Made by a program: the position numbers and the translations under genes. The notes beneath the pieces were generated by a model. The model was not told the DNA's origin and did not search any database. It saw only the letters and a list, made by a program, of their open reading frames with translations. Shown here piece after piece: positions 26,985 to 35,985 of a stretch of DNA of 64,000 bases (positions are counted from its first letter, which is position 1; every line of letters begins with the position of its first letter). This DNA is from Segatella copri (GTDB taxonomy: Bacteria > Bacteroidota > Bacteroidia > Bacteroidales > Bacteroidaceae), in contig NZ_JAHOEA010000002.1 in NCBI RefSeq assembly GCF_019127135.1, positions 87,525 through 151,524 on the forward strand, read 5' to 3'.

Positions 26985-27047
26985 CTTAGATCTTTTCTCT
27001 TCTATATCTCTTAAAGTGCCAGGCTTCTGATATTTGTAAAACAATTT

Positions 27048-27088
27048 TCTCCACTCCGTATAGGTTGTCCTACATGGAGTGGAGAATT
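27048..27088 (-). terminator. Hairpin downstream of dnaX
   Basis: TTCTCCACTCC and GGAGTGGAGAA form an 11-bp stem about 20 bp past the dnaX stop. The T-run on the minus strand is weak, so the terminator role is probable rather than certain. Confidence 0.55.
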
Positions 27089-27109
27089 TCGTATCGTGTG
27101 AAGTGTCTT

Positions 27110-29023
27110 TTACGTCATAACCAGATCCAGGTCCTTTGTGAGTTTTTTCATCGCAGGGTTCTTCTCCATAAGAAGTTCCAGAACTTCATTCTTGGTCAGA
27201 ATCTTGCCCATCTCTTCCTGTTCGGCAAGGCGGTAGTTGATGGTCAGCTCGCTGTTGTGCAGACCTAGGACGAAAGTCTTGAGAATACGGTTCTTGATGT
27301 TCAAAACCTCATCCAGCAAGAGCTGGTTGTTGATGATAACCTCAATCTGCGGATAGTTGGTTATCTTCGGTACGATACTCTTCATTCGGTTGGCTAAGCC
27401 TATGAAATCCAACTTGTTCTGCATTCTCATGCACATACTGAACCATGTTGCTTCCACCTGCTCCTGGGTGAACTCGTTCTGGTCGCCCGTGATGGTTGCT
27501 TTTTCCTCATTGGCATCATCATACGGACTGTGCTGGCGGCGCAGGTTCTCGTCCCTCTTCTTCAGGTTAGAGAAGGTCATGCCGATGCCGCCCAGGTTGA
27601 GATTCTTGAGTCGTGGCTTATGAGGCGATGCTGCATCAACAGCTCCGGCAGAGGCAGAACCTTCTGAAGAGACTGGTGCGGATGCGGTGGCAGATGTAGA
27701 ATAAGATGCAGCATTGGAAGCTGCAGAAGTGGCTGCTGAGGCTCCGGAAGAAGGCACAGCAGTAGCTGTAGCAGCAGACGCTCCCGGCTGTGATGGCCGG
27801 TTTTCGCTGCTGCCAGAAGGCTCAGAACCTGCACCCTGAGAGGCAAGCTTAGACTGAGCCAGAAGTTTCTGAAACAGGGATTTTAATCTATTGGGCGTAC
27901 GCCCCGCACTAGGCACATCCTGATCCTCAGGCTGCGTAATCTGGCCTATCTGTATCAGGGTGAGCTCAACCAGTAATCGCTTGTTGCTGCTGGCGCGGTA
28001 ATGGATATCGCACTGGTTCATCAGTTCCAGCGCCTTATATAAGAAAGGTGTAGGTGCCTTCTGGGCCTGAGCCTGGAACTTGGCTTTCTGGTCGTCGCTG
28101 GTTTCGAGCAGAGGCAGGGTCTGAGGGTCTTTCGCCATCATTACATTGCGCACGTGCTGGGCAAGACCCTGAATCATGTTGCCGCCATCGAAACCGCGGC
28201 TCAGAATGCCGTCGAGCGTTACCATCATCTCTGCCACCTTGTTCTCCAGAGCCAGGTCTACCAGACGGAAATAGTTGTCGCTGTCGAGCACGTTCAGGTC
28301 CTCGATCACCTTCTGGTAAGTGATGTTGCCCATGCAGAAGCTGGCAGCCTGGTCGAAGATAGAGAGGGCATCGCGCATACCTCCGTCTGCCTTTTCGGCT
28401 ATCACGGCGAGCGCCTGCTCTTCATATTGTATGCCTTCCTTCTCAGCCACCATCTTCAGGTGGTTGATCGTGTTGGCCACCGTCATTCGCTCGAAGTCGT
28501 AAATCTGGCATCGGCTCAGGATGGTAGGCAGAATCTTATGCTTCTCGGTTGTGGCGAGGATGAAGATGACATGCTGAGGCGGCTCCTCCAGCGTCTTGAG
28601 AAAGGCGTTGAAGGCGGCTGTAGAGAGCATGTGGACCTCGTCGATGATAAACACCTTATACTTGCCCACCTGAGGCGGGATGCGGGTCTGCTCCATCAGA
28701 ACCTTAATCTGGTCAACACCGTTGTTGCTGGCAGCATCCAGCTCGAAGATGTTGTAGGAACGCTGCTCATTGAAGGCACGGCAGCTCTCACATTCGTTGC
28801 ATGCCTCGCCGTCTTCGCGAGGGTGCTCGCAGTTGATTGCCTTCGCAAAAATGCGGGCACAAGTGGTCTTTCCCACACCTCTCGGACCGCAGAAAAGGTA
28901 GGCGTGCGCCAGCTTGCCGCTCTTCACTGCATTCTTCAAAGTGGTGGTCAATGCACTCTGTCCGACAACCGAATCGAAGGTCATCGGACGGTACTTTCTT
29001 GCAGAAACTATATACTCTTCCAT
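27110..29023 (-). CDS. dnaX: DNA polymerase III subunits gamma and tau
   Basis: A 637-residue clamp-loader subunit. Walker A GPRGVGKTT is at residues 46-54. A zinc site uses Cys65, 75, 78 and 81. Walker B is FIIDEVHML, and sensor 1 lies in ATTEKHKILPTILSRCQIYDF. Domain III ends about residue 360. A low-complexity Ala/Ser/Gly/Pro linker (about 385-480) leads to a C-terminal tau-like domain ending ELLMEKNPAMKKLTKDLDLV. The promoter overlaps that of the divergent gene at 29091. Confidence 0.95.
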   Translation of the reverse strand: MEEYIVSARKYRPMTFDSVVGQSALTTTLKNAVKSGKLAHAYLFCGPRGVGKTTCARIFAKAINCEHPREDGEACNECESCRAFNEQRSYNIFELDAASNNGVDQIKVLMEQTRIPPQVGKYKVFIIDEVHMLSTAAFNAFLKTLEEPPQHVIFILATTEKHKILPTILSRCQIYDFERMTVANTINHLKMVAEKEGIQYEEQALAVIAEKADGGMRDALSIFDQAASFCMGNITYQKVIEDLNVLDSDNYFRLVDLALENKVAEMMVTLDGILSRGFDGGNMIQGLAQHVRNVMMAKDPQTLPLLETSDDQKAKFQAQAQKAPTPFLYKALELMNQCDIHYRASSNKRLLVELTLIQIGQITQPEDQDVPSAGRTPNRLKSLFQKLLAQSKLASQGAGSEPSGSSENRPSQPGASAATATAVPSSGASAATSAASNAASYSTSATASAPVSSEGSASAGAVDAASPHKPRLKNLNLGGIGMTFSNLKKRDENLRRQHSPYDDANEEKATITGDQNEFTQEQVEATWFSMCMRMQNKLDFIGLANRMKSIVPKITNYPQIEVIINNQLLLDEVLNIKNRILKTFVLGLHNSELTINYRLAEQEEMGKILTKNEVLELLMEKNPAMKKLTKDLDLVMT

Positions 29024-29044
29024 TATTTTTTCTTAATTGATGAT

Positions 29045-29076
29045 GCAAAGATAACAAAAAAATATTATCTTTGCAA
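29045..29076 (-). promoter_or_regulatory. dnaX promoter
   Basis: Minus strand TTTG (29076-29073), 20 nt, TATCTTTG (29052-29045) followed by CA. It overlaps the plus-strand -7 element at 29065-29072. Confidence 0.7.
29065..29072 (+). promoter_or_regulatory. -7 promoter element of the DivIC/FtsB-like gene
   Basis: TATCTTTG followed by CA, 19 bp before the ATG at 29091. It lies inside the spacer of the dnaX promoter on the other strand. Confidence 0.6.
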
Positions 29077-29090
29077 ACAAATTCGGAAGA

Positions 29091-29439
29091 AATGAGTAAA
29101 AAACTTGGTATTATATGGAATTATCTCGCTCATTATAAGTATCTTATAGTGATTGTAGCGGGTGTTCTGGTAGTTGGTGTGGTTGACGACAACAGTGTAA
29201 GACAGCACATTAGGTACCAGATAGAGATAGCTACGCTCCGTTCGGAGATAGAAAAATATCGTGAGCAGTATGAAAGCGACAAGCATACCCTGCGTGATAT
29301 GCAGCATGGTGTGCGGGCATTTGAGAAGATAGCCCGTCAGCGTTATTTCATGAAGGCTGATGATGAAGACATCTTTGTATTGAGTTCGGATATTCCGGAA
29401 AAAACTAACGAACAAGACGAAAATGAAACAATTGAGTAA
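29091..29439 (+). CDS. DivIC/FtsB-family septum formation protein
   Basis: The product is 115 residues from the ATG at 29091. It has a short cytoplasmic start, one membrane segment (about 15-35), then a coiled coil with QIEIATLRSEIEKYREQYESD and the family segment FEKIARQRYFMKADDEDIFVL. This is the topology of FtsB/DivIC, which links divisome assembly to peptidoglycan synthesis. The 3' end overlaps the next gene by 17 bp. Confidence 0.88.
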
Positions 29440-29848
29440 ACTGGAAAGTGTTATTTTCTTGCTGGGCGGCGTGCTGATGGTTGTCGGTGCGGCGTGCTTT
29501 GCATTTGGTTTTTCACATCCGCAGCTGGTGCAGATAACGAGCTGGGGATTCCTGTTGGGCACCATACTCTTCAGCGTGATGCAGGCGATGCAGGTCTATG
29601 AGGGGTCTTCGCTGGTTATCCATCGCCTGAAGAGAATGCAGTATGTGGCAGACATCTTCTTCGTGCTCTCGGGCATCTCGATGGTAGATACAGTGTATGC
29701 TTTCCTGCGCCGCTGGTTTGAGAACTATGAGACCTATATCACCTATTTCTATAATAAGTGGGTAGTCTTCCTTCTCATCGCAGCTCTGCTGGAGCTGTAT
29801 ACCACGCATCGCATTTCTCATGAACTGAAGAAGGAAAACAATCAGTAA
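29423..29848 (+). CDS. Four-helix membrane protein of unknown function
   Basis: A 141-residue protein with four hydrophobic segments at about 8-30, 36-54, 69-87 and 108-128, and a charged tail. It overlaps the DivIC/FtsB-like gene by 17 bp, so the two are coupled. No catalytic motif is seen. A link to cell division is only suggested by the neighbour. Confidence 0.75.
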   Translation: MKQLSKLESVIFLLGGVLMVVGAACFAFGFSHPQLVQITSWGFLLGTILFSVMQAMQVYEGSSLVIHRLKRMQYVADIFFVLSGISMVDTVYAFLRRWFENYETYITYFYNKWVVFLLIAALLELYTTHRISHELKKENNQ

Positions 29849-29870
29849 TATAGAAAGGACGAGAAAAAAG

Positions 29871-29986
29871 CTTTCGGTGGCCAATAGGAGTGCAAACAAA
29901 ACATAAATCTTGTAAGAATGAATTAAATTGCTGCAATTTATTTCGTCAGTTCAAATTAAGATTGTACTTTTGTTCACCGAAAGTGA
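29871..29986. repeat. Inverted repeat and promoter before the DUF4369 lipoprotein
   Basis: CTTTCGGTG near 29872 and CACCGAAAG near 29975 are exact complements about 100 bp apart. TACTTTTG (29965-29972) fits the -7 consensus for the gene at 29999. Confidence 0.5.
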
Positions 29987-29998
29987 TATAGAAAGCTT

Positions 29999-30823
29999 AT
30001 GAATAGAATATTTTACGCATTCATTGCCTTGATGGCACTAGCATCTTGTGCCAACAGTTACGATATCTCGGGTACTTCTAACGTAAGTACTCTAGACGGA
30101 CGCATGCTGTACCTTAAGATACTGGAAAACAACGATTTCAAGAACGTGGATTCTTGCGATGTAGTACACGGACAGTTCCATTTTCAGGGCTCTGTCGACT
30201 CTATGAAGATGGCGAATATCTTTATGGATAATGACCCTGTGCTGCCGCTGGTACTGGAGAGTGGAAGCATTACGGTGAAGCTCGATGATACACAGCAGGT
30301 AGTAAGTGGCACTCCGATGAACGATAAGCTCTTCGGATTCTTCAAGAAATACCAGCAGATTCAGAATCAATTGCGCGAACTGGTACACAAGCACGACCAG
30401 GCTATCATGAACGGTAGCGACATGGTGGCTGTCAACAAGCAGCTGAACGAGGAATCCATCCGCCTCTCTGAGCAGGAAGACAAGCTCATCACTTCGTTTG
30501 TTACCGACAACTTCAATAATGTGTTGGGTCCGGGCGTCTTCTTCCTCGTTACGATGGGCAATCAGTATCCGATGCTCTCTCCTTGGATTGAGGACATCAT
30601 GAGCAAGGCTACCGATTATTTCAAGAACGATCCTTATGTAAAGGACTATTATAAGAAAGCTCAAGAAAATCAGGAGATTATGAACGGTACCCGAGATGCG
30701 CAGGGCGGCATGCAGCCAGAGATGGAGGCGGCTCCACAGGTAAATCCTGATGCGGCTCCGGCACCTACAGCCAACGAACTGGCTGCGCCTACGATTCCTG
30801 AGAAACAGGAAGGTCAGGAGTAA
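29999..30823 (+). CDS. DUF4369-containing lipoprotein
   Basis: A 274-residue protein with a lipobox (ALASC, Cys17). Residues about 20-110 form a DUF4369-type beta domain, as found N-terminal to Bacteroidota thiol-disulfide oxidoreductases: DGRMLYLKIL..VDSCDVVHGQFHFQGSVDS..LESGSITVKLDDTQQVVSGTPMNDKL in spirit. No thioredoxin domain or CxxC follows; instead there is a helical region (120-225) and a Pro/Ala-rich tail. Envelope location is likely, and the role is unknown. Confidence 0.82.
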   Translation: MNRIFYAFIALMALASCANSYDISGTSNVSTLDGRMLYLKILENNDFKNVDSCDVVHGQFHFQGSVDSMKMANIFMDNDPVLPLVLESGSITVKLDDTQQVVSGTPMNDKLFGFFKKYQQIQNQLRELVHKHDQAIMNGSDMVAVNKQLNEESIRLSEQEDKLITSFVTDNFNNVLGPGVFFLVTMGNQYPMLSPWIEDIMSKATDYFKNDPYVKDYYKKAQENQEIMNGTRDAQGGMQPEMEAAPQVNPDAAPAPTANELAAPTIPEKQEGQE

Positions 30824-30892
30824 AAACAGGGCTCTTTCAGGGTCTTGGGCATTAACATCTTGTAAAACTCTTCATTTTATAAGTTTAGAAGT

Positions 30893-32227
30893 ATGAAATT
30901 AATCAAGAATGGAACCATTATAAATGAGGGTCGCTCTTTTGTGGGCGACCTCTTGTTGGATGGTGAATTTATCAAGGAGATATATGAAGGCGAGGCACCC
31001 CGTGGCAATTACGATGAAGTCATCGATGCCTCGGGGTGTTTTGTTTTGCCGGGTGTGATTGATGATCATGTTCACTTCCGTGAGCCGGGACTTACGCAGA
31101 AGGCTGACATCGAGAGCGAAAGCCGTGCAGCTGCCTTTGGTGGTGTAACCAGCTATTTCGAGATGCCTAACACGGTGCCTCAGACTACCACTCTGGAGGC
31201 TTGGCAGGCGAAGCGGCAGCTGGGCGCTGAGAAGAGTCATGTGAACTACAGTTTCTTCTTTGGTGCTACCAATGACAATGTAAATGATTTTGAGCAGCTC
31301 GATACGCATCGTGTACCGGGCATCAAGCTCTTTATGGGCTCCAGTACGGGCAATATGCTGGTGGATAAATATGAGGCTCTGCAGGCTATCTTCAAGAAGG
31401 CGAAAGAACTGAATCTGCCGGTGATGACCCACTGCGAGGATACTGAAATCATCAACCGCAACATGCAGCTGGCTAAGCAAAAATGGGGTGAGGATCCTGC
31501 CGTAGAGCATCATCCGGAAATCCGCAGCGAGGAGGCTTGCTATGAAAGCAGCCGTCTGGCGGTGCAGCTGGCTAAGGAAAGCGGGGCGCATCTCCATATC
31601 GCCCACGTTACTACGGCTAAGGAACTGGAGTTCTTCGGTAAGGATGAAAATATTACAGGCGAGGCGGTTGTGGCTCATCTCATGTTCTCGGATAAAGACT
31701 ATGCTGTGAAGGGTGCGCGCATCAAATGCAACCCTGCAGTAAAGACTGTAGCTGGCCGTGATACTTTGCGTAAGGCGCTGAACAATGGTAAGATAACTGT
31801 AGTAGGTACCGATCATGCTCCTCATCAGCTGAAGGATAAACAGGGCGGTTGTGCCAAGGCTGCATCAGGTATGCCGATGGTACAGTTCTCACTGGTAAGC
31901 ATGCTGAAACTTGTTGACGAAAAGGTAATCAGTATCGAGCGTCTGGTTGAACTGATGTGCCATAATCCAGCCCGTCTGTTCCATATCAGTCAGCGCGGTT
32001 TCCTGCGTCCGGGTTATAAGGCAGATGTCGTTGTGGTGCGCAGGGGAGAGCCTTGGAAGGTGACCGAAGAGGTGATTCAGAGCAAGTGTAAATGGAGTCC
32101 TGTAGAGGGTGACGAGTTTGCATGGAAAGTGGAGCAGACTTTCTGTAACGGTCGTCTTGTCTACGACAAAGGCGTGTTTGATGCCGCCAGCAGAGGAGAG
32201 GAACTGGAGTTCAGAAACAATTCCTGA
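30893..32227 (+). CDS. pyrC: Dihydroorotase
   Basis: A 444-residue amidohydrolase of pyrimidine synthesis. Zinc-binding DDHVHFREPG is near residues 57-66. It is followed by the substrate-binding FEMPNTVPQTTT, then MTHCEDTEII, LHIAHVTTAKE and VVGTDHAPH. The length and REPG motif place it with the class I/allantoinase-like dihydroorotases, not the short E. coli type. Confidence 0.95.
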   Translation: MKLIKNGTIINEGRSFVGDLLLDGEFIKEIYEGEAPRGNYDEVIDASGCFVLPGVIDDHVHFREPGLTQKADIESESRAAAFGGVTSYFEMPNTVPQTTTLEAWQAKRQLGAEKSHVNYSFFFGATNDNVNDFEQLDTHRVPGIKLFMGSSTGNMLVDKYEALQAIFKKAKELNLPVMTHCEDTEIINRNMQLAKQKWGEDPAVEHHPEIRSEEACYESSRLAVQLAKESGAHLHIAHVTTAKELEFFGKDENITGEAVVAHLMFSDKDYAVKGARIKCNPAVKTVAGRDTLRKALNNGKITVVGTDHAPHQLKDKQGGCAKAASGMPMVQFSLVSMLKLVDEKVISIERLVELMCHNPARLFHISQRGFLRPGYKADVVVVRRGEPWKVTEEVIQSKCKWSPVEGDEFAWKVEQTFCNGRLVYDKGVFDAASRGEELEFRNNS

Positions 32228-32272
32228 AAAAGGGAAATCTTACGGGGATTGTAAAATAAAATATCGTATCAG

Positions 32273-33094
32273 ATGCGAAAAATAGTATACAATATAAGCG
32301 AAATTGAGCCATATATCAACTGGCTATACTTCTATCATGCCTGGGGATTGAGCGGCAAACCTCGTGAGGAAAAGGAAAAACTGAAGGCAGAGGCGCTCGA
32401 TATGCTCCATTCATGGGAAGGCGAATATCATACCTATGCCGTCTTCGGACTCTTCGAGGCGAACAGCGAGGGGGATGATATCTGGCTGGAAGGGCAGAAA
32501 GTCCGCTTCCCGATGCTCCGTCAGCAGCATCCGGCGGCTCAGGGAGAACCCAATCTCTGTCTGGCTGATTTCATCCGTCCTCTGGGCAGCGGAATAACAG
32601 ACCGGCTGGGTATCTTCTGTACGACGGTGGATGGTGGCCTGGAGAAGAAATATCGCACGGACGACTACCTCAATATGATGACACAGACACTCTGCGACCG
32701 GTTGGCTGAAGCCACGGCAGAGAAGTTGCACGAAGAGGTGAGACGCAGCATCTGGGGCTATGCTCCCGACGAGCAGCTGAGCATCGAAGACCAGCATCAG
32801 GAGCGCTATCAGGGCATCCGTCCGGCTATCGGATATCCTTCGCTGCCCGATACCAGTGCCAACTTCATCATCGACCAGCTCATCGATATGAGTCAGGTGG
32901 GCATCCGGCTCACCACAAGCGGTATGATGACGCCTCATGCCAGTGTTTCGGGGCTGATGTTTGCACATCCCAAGGCACGGTATTTTGAACTGGGACGGAT
33001 AGGAGACGACCAGCTTCGCGACTATGCACAGCGCAGAGGAGTGCCCGTGCAGGCAATGAAAACGTATCTTCAATCAAGTTTGATCAAGAAATGA
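32273..33094 (+). CDS. Free-standing cobalamin-dependent methionine synthase reactivation domain
   Basis: A 273-residue protein matching only the C-terminal AdoMet-binding (activation) domain of MetH. The signature RPAIGYPSLPDTS corresponds to the RPAxGYPxxPD loop that binds AdoMet. TTSGMMTPHASVSGLMFAHP and YFELGRIGDDQLRDYAQRRG match the family end. In E. coli MetH this domain reductively remethylates oxidised cobalamin. Here no catalytic or B12-binding domain is attached or adjacent, so it must act in trans on a MetH elsewhere, or on another corrinoid protein. Its stop overlaps the next start (ATGA). Confidence 0.88.
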   Translation: MRKIVYNISEIEPYINWLYFYHAWGLSGKPREEKEKLKAEALDMLHSWEGEYHTYAVFGLFEANSEGDDIWLEGQKVRFPMLRQQHPAAQGEPNLCLADFIRPLGSGITDRLGIFCTTVDGGLEKKYRTDDYLNMMTQTLCDRLAEATAEKLHEEVRRSIWGYAPDEQLSIEDQHQERYQGIRPAIGYPSLPDTSANFIIDQLIDMSQVGIRLTTSGMMTPHASVSGLMFAHPKARYFELGRIGDDQLRDYAQRRGVPVQAMKTYLQSSLIKK

Positions 33095-34308
33095 TAGCAA
33101 GAATATTGATACCCGTAGTGGTATTCACCCTGTTGCCGTATCTGTGGATATATAAAAGGTATGGCAAGTTATGGCTGAAGAGCCTCTGGCAGCGGGTGCT
33201 CTTCTGGTTGCCGGCTTTCGTGGTTATCGCCTACAGCGCGTATATCACGATGCTGCCCAACTTCCTGCCCCGCAATCCGGTGCTCGTCGACATCTGGTTT
33301 GTAATGATGGCAGTATGTGCGGTGCCGCAGTTTGTCTTCAGTCTGTTCAGTGTCTTCGGCTGGTGCTGTATGAGGCTTCTCCACGGCCATCGCAACTGGG
33401 GCAAGCTCCTCGGTCTGGTAGTGGGAGCAGTGGCGTTCTTCTGCTTTATCTATGGATTTACCGAAGGATTTCCTAAGATGCAGGTCAAGCGAATCACCAT
33501 CTATGTACCCAATCTGCCGAAGTCTTTCGAGGGCTATCGCATCGTTCAGTTCAGCGACATCCATCTCGGGTCATACTATGGCTGGCGTGGTCATCTGCCT
33601 CAGCGCGATATCGACAGCATCAATGCCGAGAAGCCTGATCTGATTTGCTTTACGGGTGATTTACAGAATGTTACACCCGATGAACTGCCTAAGTATCAGG
33701 CGCTGCTCAGCAGTCTGAAAGCCAGAGACGGCGTGATGAGTGTGCTGGGCAATCACGATTACACCTATTATATGGATGTAGATGACGAGCAGGAGATAGC
33801 TGCATTAGAGAAGCGGATGCAGGACTTCCAGCGGAGTTGCGGATGGCACCTGCTGATGAATGAACATGTGGCGGTGCATAGAGGCGCTGACAGTATCTAT
33901 GTGGCTGGTACAGAGAACTATGACAAGCCAAAGCGCACCAACGTAAGGAAGGCGCTGTATGGCATCAGACCGGGCTCTTTCGTGCTGATGCTGCAGCATA
34001 TACCAAAGCAATGGCGCGAGACCTGGCCTTCTACTATTAATAAGGAGAAGGATGAGGATGGCGATGTGATAGGACCGGACAGGAAGGATTCGCTGGTTGT
34101 AGCACCGCAGCTTACATTGAGCGGTCATACGCATGCGGGTCAGGTCAGCGTACTGGGCTTGCGTCCGTCGATGTTCACTCCTTATGATTACGGCCTCTTC
34201 GAAGAGGAAGGTTGCCAGCTCTATACCACATCGGGTTTGGGCGGTACCGTTCCAATCCGCATCGGGGCTACGGCAGAAATCGTGGTCATCACACTAAAGA
34301 GAAAATAA
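33091..34308 (+). CDS. Membrane-anchored metallophosphoesterase
   Basis: A 405-residue protein. Hydrophobic segments at about 3-20, 32-50, 68-88 and 108-125 anchor a calcineurin-like domain. Metal ligands: FSDIHLGSYYG, FTGDLQN, VLGNHDYTYY, MLQHIP and LSGHTHAGQ. Such proteins (YkuE/YaeI type) hydrolyse phosphate esters outside the membrane, in some cases UDP-diacylglucosamine-like lipids, but the substrate cannot be called. Coupled to the gene upstream by ATGA overlap. Confidence 0.88.
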   Translation: MIARILIPVVVFTLLPYLWIYKRYGKLWLKSLWQRVLFWLPAFVVIAYSAYITMLPNFLPRNPVLVDIWFVMMAVCAVPQFVFSLFSVFGWCCMRLLHGHRNWGKLLGLVVGAVAFFCFIYGFTEGFPKMQVKRITIYVPNLPKSFEGYRIVQFSDIHLGSYYGWRGHLPQRDIDSINAEKPDLICFTGDLQNVTPDELPKYQALLSSLKARDGVMSVLGNHDYTYYMDVDDEQEIAALEKRMQDFQRSCGWHLLMNEHVAVHRGADSIYVAGTENYDKPKRTNVRKALYGIRPGSFVLMLQHIPKQWRETWPSTINKEKDEDGDVIGPDRKDSLVVAPQLTLSGHTHAGQVSVLGLRPSMFTPYDYGLFEEEGCQLYTTSGLGGTVPIRIGATAEIVVITLKRK

Positions 34309-34312
34309 GGAG

Positions 34313-34340
34313 TGTTGAATGTTAAATGTTGAGTGTTAAA
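34313..34340. repeat. Heptad array between the phosphoesterase gene and plsC
   Basis: Four 7-mers: TGTTGAA, TGTTAAA, TGTTGAG, TGTTAAA. It lies just after the stop at 34308. Confidence 0.85.
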
Positions 34341-34363
34341 TTATTCATTCTTAATTAAAAAAA

Positions 34364-35122
34364 ATGAAGTACTTATATCGTCTGTATCAGCTTGTGGTAT
34401 GCTTGCCTATCCTCTTGTTGGCTAGCGTTTTAACCAGTTTAACTACTGTTTTGGGATGCATGCTGGGTAATGGTCATTTCTGGGGCTATTATCCTGGCAA
34501 GTATTGGGCTTGTCTTTGGGTCCGCATCCTCCTTCTGCCTGTAAAAGTAGAGGGACGTGAGCATCTCAAGAAAAACCAGAGTTATGTTTTCGTGGCCAAT
34601 CATCAGGGTGCTTTCGATATCTTCCTGATTTACGGCTTCCTGGGCAGAAACTTCAAGTGGATGATGAAGAAGGGCTTGCGCAAAGTGCCTCTCATCGGTA
34701 TTGCCTGTGAGTATGCGCATCACATCTTTGTAGACAAGAGCGGACCTTCGAAGATCCGCGCTTCTTATGACCGTGCTCGCGAGGTGCTCAAAGAGGGTAT
34801 GTCGCTGGTGGTATTCCCTGAAGGTGCCCGCACGTTTACGGGTCACATGGGTGTGTTTCGCCGTGGCGCTTTCATGCTTGCCGATGAACTGCAGTTGCCG
34901 GTATGTCCGCTTACCATCAATGGCAGTTTCGATGTGAAACCTCGTATGAAGGACATCTACTGGGCTTTCTGGCATCCTCTGAAGCTCACTATTCATGAGC
35001 CTATTGAGCCGATTGGCAAGGGCGCTGACAATATCAAGAACCAGATGAACAAGAGCTATGAGGCGATTATGAACGGACTTGACAAGAAATATCAGGGCTT
35101 TGTAGAGAATCCGGACCAATAA
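34364..35122 (+). CDS. plsC: 1-acyl-sn-glycerol-3-phosphate acyltransferase
   Basis: A 252-residue membrane enzyme making phosphatidic acid from lysophosphatidic acid. Block I is VANHQGAFDIF (NHxxxxD), and block III is VFPEGARTFTG. Hydrophobic segments at about 8-35 and 40-60 precede the catalytic domain. Related lysophospholipid or aminolipid acyltransferases share these motifs, so substrate is family-level. Confidence 0.9.
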   Translation: MKYLYRLYQLVVCLPILLLASVLTSLTTVLGCMLGNGHFWGYYPGKYWACLWVRILLLPVKVEGREHLKKNQSYVFVANHQGAFDIFLIYGFLGRNFKWMMKKGLRKVPLIGIACEYAHHIFVDKSGPSKIRASYDRAREVLKEGMSLVVFPEGARTFTGHMGVFRRGAFMLADELQLPVCPLTINGSFDVKPRMKDIYWAFWHPLKLTIHEPIEPIGKGADNIKNQMNKSYEAIMNGLDKKYQGFVENPDQ

Positions 35123-35158
35123 TTTCGGTTTTTCGCTTGTTATTTCAGAAATAAGTTG

Positions 35159-35166
35159 TAATTTTG
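35159..35166 (+). promoter_or_regulatory. -7 promoter element before the glycosyltransferase gene
   Basis: TAATTTTG followed by CA, about 50 bp before the ATG at 35217. Confidence 0.5.
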
Positions 35167-35216
35167 CATCTGTATTACATTATTTAGTATCAGAATCATT
35201 AAAATTAGAAGAAGTT

Positions 35217-35960
35217 ATGAGTGATAGCATAGTAATCATTCCTACATATAATGAGAAGGAAAACATCGAGAAAATCATCCGTGCTGTCTTCGGTCTCGAA
35301 AAGCAGTTTGATATCCTCGTTATCGATGACGGAAGTCCTGACGGTACTGCTGCCATCGTCAAGGGCTTGATGGCTAAAGAGTTTGCCGGTCGTCTGCATA
35401 TTCTGGAGCGTTCTGGTAAGCTCGGTTTGGGTACTGCCTATATCATGGGCTTCAAATGGTCATTGAAGCAGGGCTATGACTTCATCTTTGAGATGGATGC
35501 CGATTTCAGCCATGATCCTAATGATTTGCCACGTCTCTATGCGGCAACTCACGATGAGGGCTATGATGTAGCTGTAGGTTCAAGATATATTTCGGGTGTG
35601 AATGTGGTCAACTGGCCTATCGGACGTGTATTGATGAGCTATTTCGCTTCTAAATACGTGCGTATCGTAACCGGTTTCAAGGTGCATGATACTACAGCCG
35701 GATTCGTCTGCTATCGCCGTAAGGTATTGGAAACCATTGATTTGGATGCAATCCGCTTTAAGGGCTATGCTTTCCAGATAGAGATGAAGTACACCGCTCA
35801 TCGCATTGGTTTCAAAATCAAGGAGGTGCCTGTCATCTTTGTCAACCGTCGTGAGGGTGTGAGCAAGATGAATGGTGGCATCTTCGGTGAGGCTTTCTTT
35901 GGCGTGATGCGACTGCGCCTGGATGGCTGGTTCAAGAAATATCCGAAGAAAGATTTATAA
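35217..35960 (+). CDS. Polyprenol monophosphomannose synthase-like glycosyltransferase (GT2)
   Basis: A 247-residue GT-A fold enzyme. The nucleotide-binding motifs are IIPTYNEKENIEKI and DILVIDDGSPDGT, the metal-binding motif is EMDADFSHDP, and VGSRYISG and FVNRREGVSKM follow as in Dpm1. It has no C-terminal membrane segments, as in the soluble DPM type. It would move a sugar from a nucleotide donor to polyprenyl phosphate at the inner membrane for later use outside. Confidence 0.9.
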   Translation: MSDSIVIIPTYNEKENIEKIIRAVFGLEKQFDILVIDDGSPDGTAAIVKGLMAKEFAGRLHILERSGKLGLGTAYIMGFKWSLKQGYDFIFEMDADFSHDPNDLPRLYAATHDEGYDVAVGSRYISGVNVVNWPIGRVLMSYFASKYVRIVTGFKVHDTTAGFVCYRRKVLETIDLDAIRFKGYAFQIEMKYTAHRIGFKIKEVPVIFVNRREGVSKMNGGIFGEAFFGVMRLRLDGWFKKYPKKDL

Positions 35961-35978
35961 TCAGTAATCACTAATCAG
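35958..35978. repeat. Heptad array between the glycosyltransferase gene and mfd
   Basis: TAATCAG, TAATCAC, TAATCAG; the first unit includes the stop codon, and the array ends 7 bp before the mfd ATG. Confidence 0.75.
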
Positions 35979-35985
35979 TACTTGG

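Noticed and set aside
26829-27044. Minus-strand ORF with CDSCDSCDS repeat
   Set aside because: The repeat is a translation of the 9-bp iteron array, and the frame continues into the AT-rich palindrome.
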